In this document: positions 21,310 through 32,200 of the stretch, piece by piece | Layout of the letters: each line of letters starts with the position of its first letter | How positions within the stretch are numbered: the first letter of the stretch is position 1 | NCBI GenBank assembly: GCA_033085395.1 | Contig: JANQBS010000331.1 | Location: 1-38,998 of the forward strand | Source: Xanthoparmelia taractica | Taxonomy: Eukaryota > Ascomycota > Lecanoromycetes > Lecanorales > Parmeliaceae | Length of the DNA stretch: 38,998 nt | Reading direction: 5' to 3' | Position numbers and translations under genes: made by a program | Notes under the pieces: model-generated | Database searches by the model: none | Seen by the model: only the letters and a program-made list of their open reading frames with translations | Told to the model about the DNA's origin: nothing

Positions 21310-22693
21310 GGCTATGACTGTTGTGATGAAAGGGATTGATGACAAACACAGGAAAATAATGAATTTGAGACTTGAAGGCAGACTGCTGGATCAGAAAGAG
21401 AAAAACATTGCAAATGTGTCAAGAATGATAGCTTTCATAACAGGCTGCCATTCAGCATATAAATTACTGATGTTACGAGTGGAAGTGTCCCTAGTCCGCC
21501 CAATCAAGGACCGAAAACACTCCGGACATCTTAGTTCAATAGTATGCAAGCCACCACAACAAAGATGTGGTCGACAAGTTCGAGACTGGGGTGTGCCCGG
21601 ATTGGGGCATGCAGAGCGATAAAGGTACGTCCCACGCTCTCTCATGCAAAGGATCGGATAATGCAAGGCAATGTCCAATGCAACCACACCTCATGCGCGG
21701 GAGACTTCGTAATGCATCCCTTCAGCCTTGTTATCGGACACTCAGCTTGCTATTGAGCCACCTGATCATCATCAGCTGGCTACGTATCTGAAATCATAGA
21801 AACGGGCACGTTAACGCCCTAAAGTACCTGTAACCCATCACTCTTTATCTTATCCAGCATACTACTGATACGTTAATCTACAAGAACCTGGAAGGCAGAA
21901 AGATGAAGCAGAATAGATTCCGTCGCGACTTGGTGGGCGATCGGCCCGAACTTCCCTGTCGGGGCTAAGCTGGCGGGCTGAGATGCTGGACATCTATTTG
22001 ATGTACACTGCTGCAGGCTTGCCGGTAGATGCCCCAACATTCAGCTGTCGAACCCACTTATTTGATGGTGTGCGTGTGACAGAATCATTAAGACTGTGTT
22101 CACACAAGGATCGGGTATCAGATGCACAGGGGTCTTGCAGCCCATTTAAACAGTATTCCAATGGCTGTTCGAATCCGTTTGGGCTGCAAGAAACACATTA
22201 TCACCTTCGCATCAATTGCTGTGCACGACTTTTTTACAACTATACAATGGGGACGCCACCCAGCACTCGAGATTAGTCGTTCGCCGATCGTAAGAGGACA
22301 CCAGGAGAAGACAGGAAATGTGCAGGTAGGTTCTTTCCCTTTCAGTTCTGGCTATGGTCGTGGCTTGCAGATTATTTGTAGGCTCCCTAGCTTGTCCTGA
22401 CACCACGGCCTTGCCCCGCTCTCAAAAGGTACATTGTACAGAATTGGGCCCGAAAGTACGAGGAGCCGACAATTTGGTTCTGAGTGATAATTGCTTTTCG
22501 TGCTCTAATTCAAGGACTCCTTGAGATAATGGGTTGCGAACACAAAATGAGCTGAGCATCCTTGGCAGTCAAGCGATTGTATATATTTATTGTAGATTGA
22601 AAAACGTGTCTGGCCCTCAACCCCGGCGAGGTCAGTTCAGTGTTGCGGACAACATCGATTTTACACCGTCTAAGCTAGAACAGTGGAAGGGCC
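21310..22693. other. divergent intergenic region, no gene seen
   Basis: About 1.4 kb between the start of a minus-strand GMC gene and a plus-strand Pth11-like gene, so it holds two promoters. Several short open stretches exist in all frames; none shows a domain or splices into anything recognisable. Confidence 0.4.
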
Positions 22694-24197
22694 ATGGCTT
22701 GGCCTTCCCCATTACCTCTAGACAATGGACACGCTCAGTCGGCCGTCATTTGCGCTATTCTTTTTCCTATCATAGCTACTCTATGTGTCGCCGGCCGCTT
22801 CACCGCAAGGAGATTGCAAAAGGTCTCCCCAGGAGCCGACGATTGGGTAATTCTACCGGCGTTGGTCAGGCCTCCTGTTAGATTTTACGGACAGACTGAC
22901 CGAGCCAACTGTCCGTAGATAACTATCTATGCCCAGATAATTATTATCCTCTTATGTATGCTCTCTTCAAGAAACCCTTAATGCTCCAAGTCAGCTAACA
23001 CGAGGCGAGCAGCTGTCTATTACGAAGGTATTAGTCATCACATTCAGGACCTAACAAAGGACATTATCGCAGCATTCTATAAGGTCAAATACTAGCCGCC
23101 GCATATTCTAACGATACTAAACCACGCAACAGCTCATCAGTGCCGTGCAGTTTTCCTTTGGAACTTCCCTGGGCTTAGCCAAGATCTCAATCTGTTTACT
23201 CCTAATTCGAATCTATTTCGTTCATTCGTTCCGAATTGTGGGTGAGCAGACTGATCCTGCCGGTCATGTTGTACGGCATCATCTCTAATGAATCCTCGCA
23301 CAGGTGTGCCATAGTGTACTGCGCATGCTGGATGATCATGATTCTTTCCATTGGGGCGGGGCTCTGTCGTCCATTTGCCTATAATTGGGATAAATCCATC
23401 CCGGGTGGGAAGTGCAGCGAACTAGACCGAGCATACATCTCGATCGCTGCGCTCGACATCCTCGGCGATGCAATGATAATCGGTAAGCATGCGTATGCGC
23501 GTCTCCTGAAAGAATCGGTACAGACTAGCTGGAAAGTCGACATTGAAGCTGAATCATCGCCAGCATTACCCATGCGTTCAATATGGAAGCTTCAAATCTC
23601 AACATCCACCAAGATAGGTCTAAGCGAACATTAAGGTCACGCTAAAGGCACAAGTCCACGTAGTGTCTCGAGTGGCTATGCAGCAAGCAGATTGCTAATG
23701 ATATACGCAGTGACATCGTCGTTGCGATCCTCCGTATCATTTACCTTGCCAAGACGGATTTCGGTCCAGATTCGGATTTCACCTGGACTTCTACAGGCAC
23801 ATACGTCTGGAGCGTCATCGAGCCGAGCCTTGCCGTGATTGTAGCCTGTAGCCCGGTCTTACGACTGCTCTTGCACCCATGGTTGCCAAGGCTCAAGTCG
23901 AGCATCCACAGCCGCTCGAGCGCTTTCACATGGAGAATAAGGCACAACAACGACACCTATTCGGATATCAGCAACGACGAGCTTCCCCTTCAGGACCTTG
24001 GCAAATTCAACTCTATCACAGCCGGTAGCAGCAACTCTGCCAATTTTAGGAGTGGTACGGTTGCAGGAGCAAATGCAGCAGCTCTAGACTCTCCCGCCCA
24101 CGAAGGAGGATCCGAGCCGCACACCGCCCATGTCAAGAACGAATTTTCCGTGCGCAGTTTGGCAAACTCTCAGGGCCAAGAGGTTCCATGTGTCTAA
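22694..24197 (+). pseudogene. second Pth11-like rhodopsin-domain gene, probably damaged
   Basis: A second seven-helix Pth11-like protein. Readable exons: 22694-22864 (first helix, then GADDW), 22919-about 22945 (hydrophobic ITIYAQIIIILLCM), about 23048-23083 (DLTKDIIAAFYK), 23133-23241 (GLAKISICLLLIRIYF, third helix), 23315-23482, 23564-about 23624 (KLQISTSTKIGL) and 23712-24197 (ILRIIYLAK, seventh helix, polar tail). Introns such as 22865-22918, 23084-23132, 23242-23314 and 23483-23563 fit. Two joints do not: 22945-23048 and 23624-23712, where no donor/acceptor pair keeps frame and the sixth helix is missing. It may be a pseudogene, or have introns I cannot resolve. It is collinear with the gene at 11897 but clearly divergent. 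Confidence 0.6.
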
Positions 24198-24807
24198 GTC
24201 GGCGCTATCAGAAAATAGAAGATGCTAAGCAGGAGAAAGAAAGAACCGCGCTTGAAGGCTTGAACGTGATTTGGTATCTCCACTTAGCGTTCACGGATGT
24301 AATTCTTCTTACATTGTTGAACAATGTTTCTATATCCGTATAAAGACTACGTAAAGAGTCTTCTTTCTATGTCGGAAACTAGCATCTCTAATAGATAGAT
24401 GAAGTGATAATATAAAAGGAAGGAACCCGCTAGTGAAATTACGCGGCTTTGATTCATCACATCCTTAACCACAGAAAGATGAAATTTAGACACCGCGTAT
24501 ACAAGGCAGTAAACCATCCTACGAAGCATTACCAGAGCGCATAGTCTGGCTAAGGGTAAGGTAGGGCTGATACCGCGGCCCGTCATTGGTCCATTATAAT
24601 TCAAGACACCCCTTGAGTAAGATGCCTTGCCTCCAAGACTAGCTGGTACAGTACAGGCGCACTGTGACTTCATTGGTGAGTAACGTCTCTGAATTCACAA
24701 AGGGGCCACCGAACGTATGTATTAGAGGAGCATGAACATCGTGGACGGGCACTCACTATAAATCGTTCTTGTATGTGGTACCGTTCCATCTGGTCAAAAT
24801 CCGCTCT
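24198..24807. other. spacer before the LTR-like repeat
   Basis: About 600 bp of ordinary composition. A 108-codon minus-strand open stretch (24673-24347) has no recognisable domain. Nothing supportable seen. Confidence 0.4.
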
Positions 24808-25730
24808 TAGTGTTCTCATTCATGAAGGCATACACACCGGGACCAAGTAGTACTGTAGATAGATGATTAGGCCGTCCCAACGCTAAGGTCAGCAGTTAGT
24901 AGGCCCAGACAGGTCGTTAGTAGCAAGGCTCCCGATGGTGCAAACTATCGGTTTCGAGGCCTAAACCGGTTCAAATTGAGGCTATATAAGTGGTTAATAG
25001 TTGGTTCAACACCTGAACCGGTTCACACCACGAACTAATGGTTTAGACTAATAGTTTATAGCCTCTGGAGTCTTCGTAAAATATCGTGTATTACTAGTAA
25101 GCTTGAAGGAGATTTAGGATCTTAAGACGATATTAAATAAATTATAATAGTATAAGAAGATACTATAGATTAGATTCAGACTTAATAAACGTTATTTTAA
25201 TCTATCTTAATATTAATTATTAGTCTTAATAGTAGATTTATTCTTTACTAGTCTAAAAATACGTCTATCGTACTTATTTATAGTTATTAGACTAAATCAT
25301 CAAAACTACCAGTTCAAACCAATAGTTCAGACAGCTGAACCGGTTCAGAACCATTTACAATATCACTGAACCAGTTCAAACTATTGGTTCATTGGACTGG
25401 TTTAACTAATAGTTCGCGGTTTGGTGCGAAACCATCGGGAGCCTTGGGTAGTAGGCCTAGATGGGCCCCTGGACGTGCCTCAGCGCTAAAAAGACTCCCT
25501 ATACCTATGCGGTATAGACCTGGAGTGTCTAGCTAGATAGCTATATATAGGCGTGGGTGGGTCGGATAAAAGAATGCGATTGCTCTGAATGAGAAGAATT
25601 CGAATGAAGAGCCAACTGATGATGTGAGACCTATACATATAGTGCTCTCGAAGACACGTGTTCCCCGCATGTGCGCATGCATCTGCAACAGCGGCCAGAT
25701 CATGAGACACATTAACCCATAGTCCCACTA
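24808..25730 (-). repeat. LTR-like repeat copy D, solo, interrupted by a MITE
   Basis: Reverse-strand copy of the repeat at 322-640/3435-3506 and 4610-4931. Read on the minus strand it begins TAGTGGGACTATGGG (25730) and ends GAATGAGAACACTA (24808). Without the 523-bp insertion and one 8-bp duplication it is 392 bp. Unlike the other copies it keeps normal GC, so it shows the near-original sequence; it has a TATATATA box at about 25535-25545. No internal retroelement sequence adjoins, so it is a solo LTR or equivalent; no target duplication was found around it. Confidence 0.8.
24924..25446. mobile_element. 523-bp hAT-type MITE in the LTR-like repeat
   Basis: Terminal inverted repeats CAAGGCTCCCGATGGT (left) and CAAGGCTCCCGATGGTTTCG (right, reverse complement) enclose an element with several subterminal copies of AACCGGTTCA/CTGAACCGGTTC. 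The flanks are GTTAGTAG (24916-24923) and GGTAGTAG (25447-25454), an 8-bp duplication with one mismatch. Copies A and C of the host repeat read GGTCGTTAGTAGATC (reverse strand) across this point without an insert. The ends resemble those of the 2.8-kb hAT element, which could have supplied the transposase. There is no coding sequence. The central 200 bp (about 25090-25290) are strongly AT-shifted while both ends are not. Confidence 0.88.
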
Positions 25731-26319
25731 TTCGATAAGTTTCAAGGGTTCATCCGTAGCTAGCTAAGACATTTTACACCCCAGGAACCGGCGGATGGGA
25801 TAAGGAGGTCTTTGGGCAGAGAAGGCGCGGTTGAGGACCAGTCTGAGGTCCTCAATAGGGTACATGAAGCATGCATGTTGAAGGGAATCACTTCTCATTG
25901 AGCATAGTACTGGCGTTGGCAATTTGGGTTTTTACTACTAACGTGGTACAATGGGATACATGCTGGAATGGGAGGCGCTATCCAGACAAAGTATTTCTGT
26001 ACGAAGCATTGACGAAGTCACTTTCAGTCTTCACACCAAGTGGACTAGGTGTATATGATGGTGCAAGTGAATGGACATTGTTGCGCGCGTCCTGTATACG
26101 TTATAGGAAATTTGGGAGGTATGTGGGTCTGCGCTCGTTTGTACCTGCGAGATTTACTCAAATGAAATTCTATCTCCCTATTGTATATCTCTCTTATTTC
26201 CATGTCTTTCAAAGTGCCGTTGCTATATCTGAAGCAACAGGTGGCTGGCAGACGTTGCTTTCTTCTTCGATTTCTCCTTCTCACACCGCAAGCCTCACGC
26301 GTACCTCACTGCATCATCC
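25731..26319. other. spacer; weak open stretch only
   Basis: A 176-codon plus-strand open stretch (25871-26401) starts here and overlaps by 82 bp the end of the convergent Mid2-like gene. It has a hydrophobic N-terminus but no recognisable domain and Ser/Thr-rich low-complexity near its end, where it is antisense to real coding sequence. I leave it uncalled. Confidence 0.3.
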
Positions 26320-27192
26320 TCAGACTCCGAGCTCCTGCGTCATTTCGAGTCTGCTATTTGGCATTTCCGACGGCAGGCTTCCCATTTCGTGTCGTACATG
26401 ACGCGCTGTTATATCACCATCGAGTTCAGCACCAGTGGTTTTCTTTTCAAAGTCGGTCCGTTGGCTGTTGTTCTGACTTCTCAGGCGTCTGAGAAAGAAT
26501 AAAGCGAGTATCAACCCAGCGAGCAAAGGCACTCCAACCCCGAGACCAGCGCCCAGACCTGTCTTTATCGCATCGCTGGCGCTGGCTGTACTTTCTGTGG
26601 GGGGAGTCTCAGCGGCTGGGGTGCTGCTAGCTACCGCCTCAGATTGATGCGTTATTGTTCCGGGATCCATGGCAATATGCGTCGCCAACGCGGTGGGAGC
26701 CACTGTACTCGTACTCGTCTGTAACAGGTCCACAGGCGCAATCGTAAAACCGGCCACGAATCCGGTGCCCCCCATGACCGCACCCCCAAATTTCAAAGGA
26801 AACAATTCGACGCCCCCATCATTACAACAACTAGTTGTATTACCACTCGTTGAGCAACACCATTTATTGTCGTTACAGCGATACAGCGTGTGGAATCCAT
26901 GGTCGATGCCGAGCGATAAGGGACATTGCTGGAAGCAACTGTGGTCAGTCCCGGTTATGTCGGTGCAAGTGCCAGTATTAATGGAGGTGTCCCAATTCGC
27001 AAAGCAGAGGCCGCTGGTGAGGCACGTGGCATCAGGTTGGCAGCAGAGGGAGACTTGTGCGCTGGCGTTACAGACAATGTGGCTGGGTTCGACGGTTTGG
27101 TCGGGGTAGTAGCATGTCTGGGCTTGGATGCACCGCCGTAGCAGGAGGCTGAAGGTGATCAGAGAGGATCTTCCGGCTGATAGCAACATCAA
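26320..27192 (-). CDS. Mid2-like cysteine-rich single-pass membrane protein
   Basis: Intronless 290-aa protein with the layout of fungal cell-wall sensors. A hydrophobic signal segment (about 1-24) is followed by a cysteine-rich ectodomain (about 27-123, including CCQPDATC, GLCF and WCCSTSGNTTSCC), then a Ser/Thr/Pro/Ala-rich stalk (about 155-208), one transmembrane helix (about 211-234, GLGAGLGVGVPLLAGLILAL) with a stop-transfer LRRLRSQ, and a polar tail of about 55 residues. Proteins of this design are common and mostly unstudied in Pezizomycotina; a wall-stress or surface-sensing role is inference from architecture. Met1 and Met2 are equivalent starts. Confidence 0.82.
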   Translation of the reverse strand: MMLLSAGRSSLITFSLLLRRCIQAQTCYYPDQTVEPSHIVCNASAQVSLCCQPDATCLTSGLCFANWDTSINTGTCTDITGTDHSCFQQCPLSLGIDHGFHTLYRCNDNKWCCSTSGNTTSCCNDGGVELFPLKFGGAVMGGTGFVAGFTIAPVDLLQTSTSTVAPTALATHIAMDPGTITHQSEAVASSTPAAETPPTESTASASDAIKTGLGAGLGVGVPLLAGLILALFFLRRLRSQNNSQRTDFEKKTTGAELDGDITARHVRHEMGSLPSEMPNSRLEMTQELGV

Positions 27193-27515
27193 TGGAGTGG
27201 ATTCGGTGACTGATGAAGGGGGCTCAACGTCTACGGCCCTTGTGCAGGTGAAAAGATTAGGAGAATTGTGGGTATGCTCTAAGTCTTATAATGTGGTTGT
27301 CTGCGCCGCGCACTTTGTTTCAGTTTCAAATTTCGATATAGCCATGCATGCATGCAGAGCACCGCAATCACGGTCCAATTAGAATTTGGCGCTGCGCCTT
27401 CAGCCTCATTATCAAGCAACGAGGTGACCACTCAAACAATGAATTCTCAAAAGGCTAGGATTCGACAAATTGCCGCAGCTTTTGTCCGCGCTCATTTGGG
27501 CTGTTATATCCATCC
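27193..27515. other. intergenic spacer
   Basis: About 320 bp upstream of the Mid2-like gene; no gene or clear motif seen. Confidence 0.4.
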
Positions 27516-27984
27516 TTACGCACAATGGGGGTGCAGTAGAGACGAGAGACGGACATCTAACACAAAAATCTGAATTTGTCCACGACCGAGCTCCCTGAAT
27601 ATGGAAATGAAAACCTCGAGTAGCTTGGCATATCCTGGTTAGATTTGTGGTTGGTGTCTCCCCCAAGCGTTCACGGATGGGGTTGTTCTTACCTATGCTA
27701 TCGCCAGTTGCAATGCTTAGACGAGCTGAGTTGGTCGGATCTGCGTTCTCCAAGTCAATGTTGCTGCCAGCCAATGGGACTGAGATTGGAGAGCTATCCA
27801 GTTGCTGATTATCTGCGTTCGCTTGTGGAGCTTGAGGAAGACCAGGACTCATCAATTCCACAGAACCCAAATCAGTGTCAGCGATAGTCTCCAAGGGGGT
27901 GACGGGCGACACATCTCCTTGGGAATGTATAGTGCGGTCCCGGGAGACTTGACTGTACGCATGGGCTTCCCGAGGAATAGACAT
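27516..27984 (-). CDS. hypothetical protein, two exons
   Basis: Not recognised. A 292-nt exon (27984-27693) encodes a hydrophilic, Ser/Pro/Asp-rich stretch starting MSIPREAHAYSQ. A good intron (27692-27635, GTAAGA donor, CTAAC branch, CAG acceptor) joins it to a 119-nt exon that reads YAKLLEVFISIFRELGRG and ends at 27516; 136 aa. No signal, membrane helix or domain. Without splicing the frame stays open to 27412, so the intron is not forced by a stop. It could be a spurious open stretch; the splice signals are the main support. Confidence 0.3.
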
Positions 27985-28653
27985 CGTGAGGTCGAAAGTT
28001 GCGTCAAGGGTAGAAGAACAATTTTCGCAAACACCACTTTTTCCAAAACGACAATAAGAATTGTTTCGTATTCTAAAAGAATGTTTTTGTCAGAGTCCAT
28101 CGAACCTTTAAGCCCTCAAATCTGGCGTATCAGGCTGCGACGGCACAGCTTGCCACAAAACACCGATCCTGCATTTGCATGAAAGCTGAGCTCAGCCGCC
28201 GCCATATATGTGCATCTTTTCACGAAACTACATGCTCAGCTTGTAGGAGACTTGTCAAAATCCTACCTCACCCTATATGCAGCTCAGTATAGCAAGATCT
28301 CATATAAGGCGTCCTTTTGCACCTTCGTCAACAGCTTGCCGCACCACCAGCGCTGATATAATACTGTCCTCAAGCGTCCCAACCAGCAAGGCAGGTAGCG
28401 CTGCAACACACATTTGAGAATGGTGGATGGGAAAAGGCATCGCAAAGACCGCCAAACCAGCAGCTCGATAAAATCGCTGGCCGCAGAAGCCGGGAGGACT
28501 GAAACCCTCGATCTCCAGCTCAAGTTTCGAACGATGTAGGAAGTGTGCACAGGACGAGGCACAGATAGTGTAGAGTCCGAGACGAAGAGCGCCCAAGCAG
28601 TGTGAAGGTGGTAAATCAATATCGAAGGATATCGAAACCGACCCGGGTTACAG
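27985..28653. other. spacer without a supportable gene
   Basis: About 670 bp. Overlapping 98- and 111-codon minus-strand stretches (28619-28284) carry no domain and are probably chance. Confidence 0.35.
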
Positions 28654-29051
28654 CTCGGCAGGGATAGACTAAAGTTCGGGAGGGGTAGAAATTTTGCATA
28701 TACTCAGCATATCCGTTTCTACCCCCAATGAGGTCTCTGCATATGCTAAGTATATTTGTTTCACCCCAAATAAGATTCACGCATATACTCAGTAAATGCT
28801 CTATTATATACTAAGTATATATTTTGTTATTAGAATTAGGATAGGGGGCCTCAGAACCCCCCGAAGACTAATTAGGCAGGGTTTAGGTTAGGAGGGTTAG
28901 GGTTAGATAATTTGTATTCCTAGGGTTATGCTCAGCATATACTCAGTATATGCTGTTTTGCTACCTCCGATGAAGTCTCCACATATATGAAACGTATCCG
29001 CTATCCGCTCGATAAGTCATATATGCTCTGTATAATTCTATCCCTGCCGAG
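28654..29051. mobile_element. small inverted-repeat element with 42-46-bp internal repeats
   Basis: CTCGGCAGGGATAGA at 28654-28668 faces its exact reverse complement at 29037-29051. Inside, a unit beginning GCATATACTCAG recurs at 28696, 28739, 28781 and 28935 with spacing 42-43 bp in the first three, each followed by a (T)TTC/ACCCC-(A)ATGAGGTCT-like stretch; a weaker unit starts at 28981. Each unit carries a near-palindrome CATATACTCAGTATATG. GGGTTAGGGTTAG lies at 28895-28908. No coding capacity and no clear target duplication. It is MITE-like, just upstream of MCM4. Confidence 0.5.
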
Positions 29052-29163
29052 TTTTAGTCTACCCCCGATGAATTGTAAGCCGCCCCTAGGCAAACCCCTG
29101 CCAGTTGCCGCCGTGACGCCTTACCTGATTTCGTAGTAGCGTAGCCGCCTTGCCGTGTTTAGT

Positions 29164-29185
29164 ACGCGTTACCCACTTTACGCGT
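29164..29185 (+). promoter_or_regulatory. pair of ACGCGT (MCB) boxes upstream of MCM4
   Basis: ACGCGT occurs at 29164-29169 and 29180-29185, 85-106 bp before the MCM4 start. ACGCGT is the MluI cell-cycle box bound by the MBF (Mbp1-Swi6) factor that drives G1/S genes in yeasts and other fungi. Function here is inferred from the motif and position. Confidence 0.6.
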
Positions 29186-29269
29186 CAAGTCGCGTCGACG
29201 AGCCAAAAGACTTCCCACTGCTAATTGACCTTCGCAGTACGTTCATTCACCAACAACCAACTGCATAAT

Positions 29270-32200
29270 ATGTCTTCACCAGCTCCTCGTCGATCACGGC
29301 CAGCGTCAGTGCAAGCAACGCCCCAGGCTGCACGGCAGAATATCCCGTCTTCATCTCCACTCTTTTTCCAGTCATCTCCAGTAGCGCCAAACGGTAACGC
29401 AAATGGAAATGGCAACACGAACATCAGCTCGCCTCTAAAGCAGGCTTCTGTTGCAGGCAGTACTCCCCGAGCACCGCCAGGCGGTAAGTTCGGAATCTAC
29501 GACAGGTCACAGTTTCTAATTCCGTAGATTCGTCCCCAATCCGCTACGCGTCATCGTCTAGTCCCTCACGAGCTGCCGCCAATGGTGACCGAGAACCCGA
29601 TATACCCAGCAGTAGCAGCGGTCTGTTTGTTCGATCCTCAAGGTCATCTGCGCCCGGTACATCTGGCCTCAACAACTCGAGACGAGGGGACATCCACTCC
29701 GATGTTTTTGGTTCTACGCCCAGCCGCCGCCGCCGACTGTTCGTTGATGAGAATGGTGTTCCCGTCCGAGATGGCGCTCCCTCAGATCCGGCCACCTTTT
29801 CCAACCTTGACCCCAACACATCGGAAGCGGATGCCATTGGAGGCTCATCTACAAGAATCATTTGGGGCACGAACATCTCCATCCAGGATACAATGTCTAC
29901 ATTCAAGGAATTCCTATTGGGCTACCAGAAGAAGTACCGGATGTGGGCGGACGGCGCTACAGAGGAAGAGACTTCCCAGCCTGGGAGCGGAGGCAATGAA
30001 AGGGAGTATGTTGAGATGTTGAAAAACATGCGCCAATGGGGGGTCACTGGGCTCAATTTGGATGTCCGAAACTTGAAAGCCTTTCCATCTACAGTCAAGC
30101 TATGGCATCAATTGCAAGCATATCCACATGAAATTGTCCCACTCATGGACCAGGCGATTAAGGATATCATTGTGGACCAAGCCGAAGAGGAGATGAACAG
30201 ACTTCGATCAGAGCAACAGCAACAGCGCGCACAAGCAAGACCCGGCAGCTCTATGCCAGCAGTGCCAAGCTCAGAGACCAACGGTCATGTTGAGCAGCAG
30301 TCGATGATTCCAGACTTGGTACAAGAAGCGGAGACAAAGGTATACAAAGTCAAACCTTTCGGACTGGATAGTTCTGTGAACATGAGAGAATTGAATCCCA
30401 ATGGTGAGTATCTGCGCATGTTGAAATCTCATTTGGTGCTGATACGGTTATAGATATGGACAAAATGGTCAGCATTAAAGGCCTTGTCATACGGACTACC
30501 CCAGTCATACCAGATATGAAGACGGGTAAGTAAGGGAAAATATTTTCGCCAGATTGTGAAGACTAATCAACTTGTCAGCATTCTTCCGATGTCAGGTCTG
30601 CAACCACGCAGTCAACGTTTCCCTTGATAGAGGAAAGATTGCCGAACCGACACGATGCCCTCGACAAGCTTGCGAGTCTCAGAATTCCATGCAGATTGTG
30701 CACAATCGTTGCGAGTTCGCAGATAAGCAAGTAATCAAGCTTCAAGAGACGCCAGACAGCGTACCAGATGGCCAGACACCTCACTCAGTCTCTCTTTGCG
30801 CATACGAAGAGCTCGTTGACGTATGTAAGGCTGGCGACCGCATCGAAGTTACTGGCATCTTCAGAAGCAATCCCGTCCGTATCAACCCGAGACAGCGGAC
30901 GATCAAGGCCCTATTCAAAACCTACATTGACGTTTTACACATCCAGAAGGTCGACAAGAAGAGACTGGGCATTGATGTTTCGACAATCGAGCAGGAGCTG
31001 TCTGACCAGGTCGCGGGAGATGTTGAACAGACCCGAAAGATCAGTGATGAAGAGGAGCAAAAGATCAAAGCCACCGCTGCTCGAGGTGACGTTTATGAAT
31101 TGTTGGCAAGATCGCTAGCACCGAGCGTCTATGAGATGGACGATCTGAAGAAAGGTATCCTACTTCAATTGTTCGGGGGGACAAACAAATCATTTGAAAA
31201 AGGAGGAAACCCGAAGTACCGAGGAGACATCAATGTGCTGCTCTGCGGTGATCCCTCGACGGCGAAATCCCAGCTCTTGAAATACGTTCACAGAATCGCA
31301 CCTCGAGGAGTGTACACTAGCGGCAAAGGGTCATCAGCCGTCGGTCTCACAGCCTATGTCAGTCGAGATCCCGAGACACGGCAGGTGGTACTCGAGTCTG
31401 GTGCGCTGGTCCTGTCAGACGGAGGCGTTTGCTGTATTGATGAGTTCGACAAAATGTCGGATTCGACCCGATCTGTGCTGCACGAGGTGATGGAGCAGCA
31501 GACCGTTTCCATTGCCAAAGCCGGCATTATCACCACGTTGAACGCTCGAACCAGCATCCTCGCATCCGCAAATCCGATCGGAAGTAAATACAATGTCAAT
31601 CTCCCGGTACCGCAAAACATCGATCTCCCACCAACGCTACTGTCTCGGTTTGATTTGGTCTACCTAGTCCTCGATCAGATTGACGAGCAAAATGACCGGA
31701 GGTTAGCACGACATCTCGTAGGAATGTATCTCGAGGATACACCAGAGAATGGAAATGCCCAGGAAGTCCTCGTAAGTTCTATCTTCACCGACTCATTTCA
31801 ATCTCTAACCTCTCCCCAGCCCGTCGAATTCTTAACCTCCTACATCTCCTATGCACGCACAAAATGCCAACCGAAGATCACACAGGCCGCTTCCGAAGCT
31901 CTTGTCTCCGCGTACGTCCAGATGCGTAAGCTCGGAGAAGACGTACGAGCCGCCGAGCGCCGCATCACGGCCACGACCCGTCAACTGGAATCCATGATCC
32001 GCTTAGCAGAAGCCCACGCCAAGATGCGCCTCGCGGAGGAAGTCTCTGCCAACGACGTGCACGAGGCCGTGCGATTGATCAAGTCCGCGCTCAAGCAGGC
32101 AGCTACGGATGCGCGGACCGGACTGATCGACATGGGGTTGCTCACCGAAGGTACGAGTGCAAGCGAGCGGCGACGCAAGTCGGATCTGAAGAAGGCTATT

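Noticed and set aside
22160..22190. GTTCGAATCCG resembling a tRNA T-arm
   Set aside because: No acceptor stem, D-arm or anticodon arm can be placed upstream.
25871..26401. 176-codon plus-strand open stretch as a gene
   Set aside because: Overlaps the end of the better-supported Mid2-like gene in antisense, with no domain or homology I recognise.
27128..27382. Plus-strand stretches antisense to the Mid2-like gene
   Set aside because: Shadow frames of a GC-balanced, cysteine-rich coding region.
28284..28619. Overlapping 98- and 111-codon minus-strand stretches
   Set aside because: Two frames open at once, no recognisable domain, no splice continuity.
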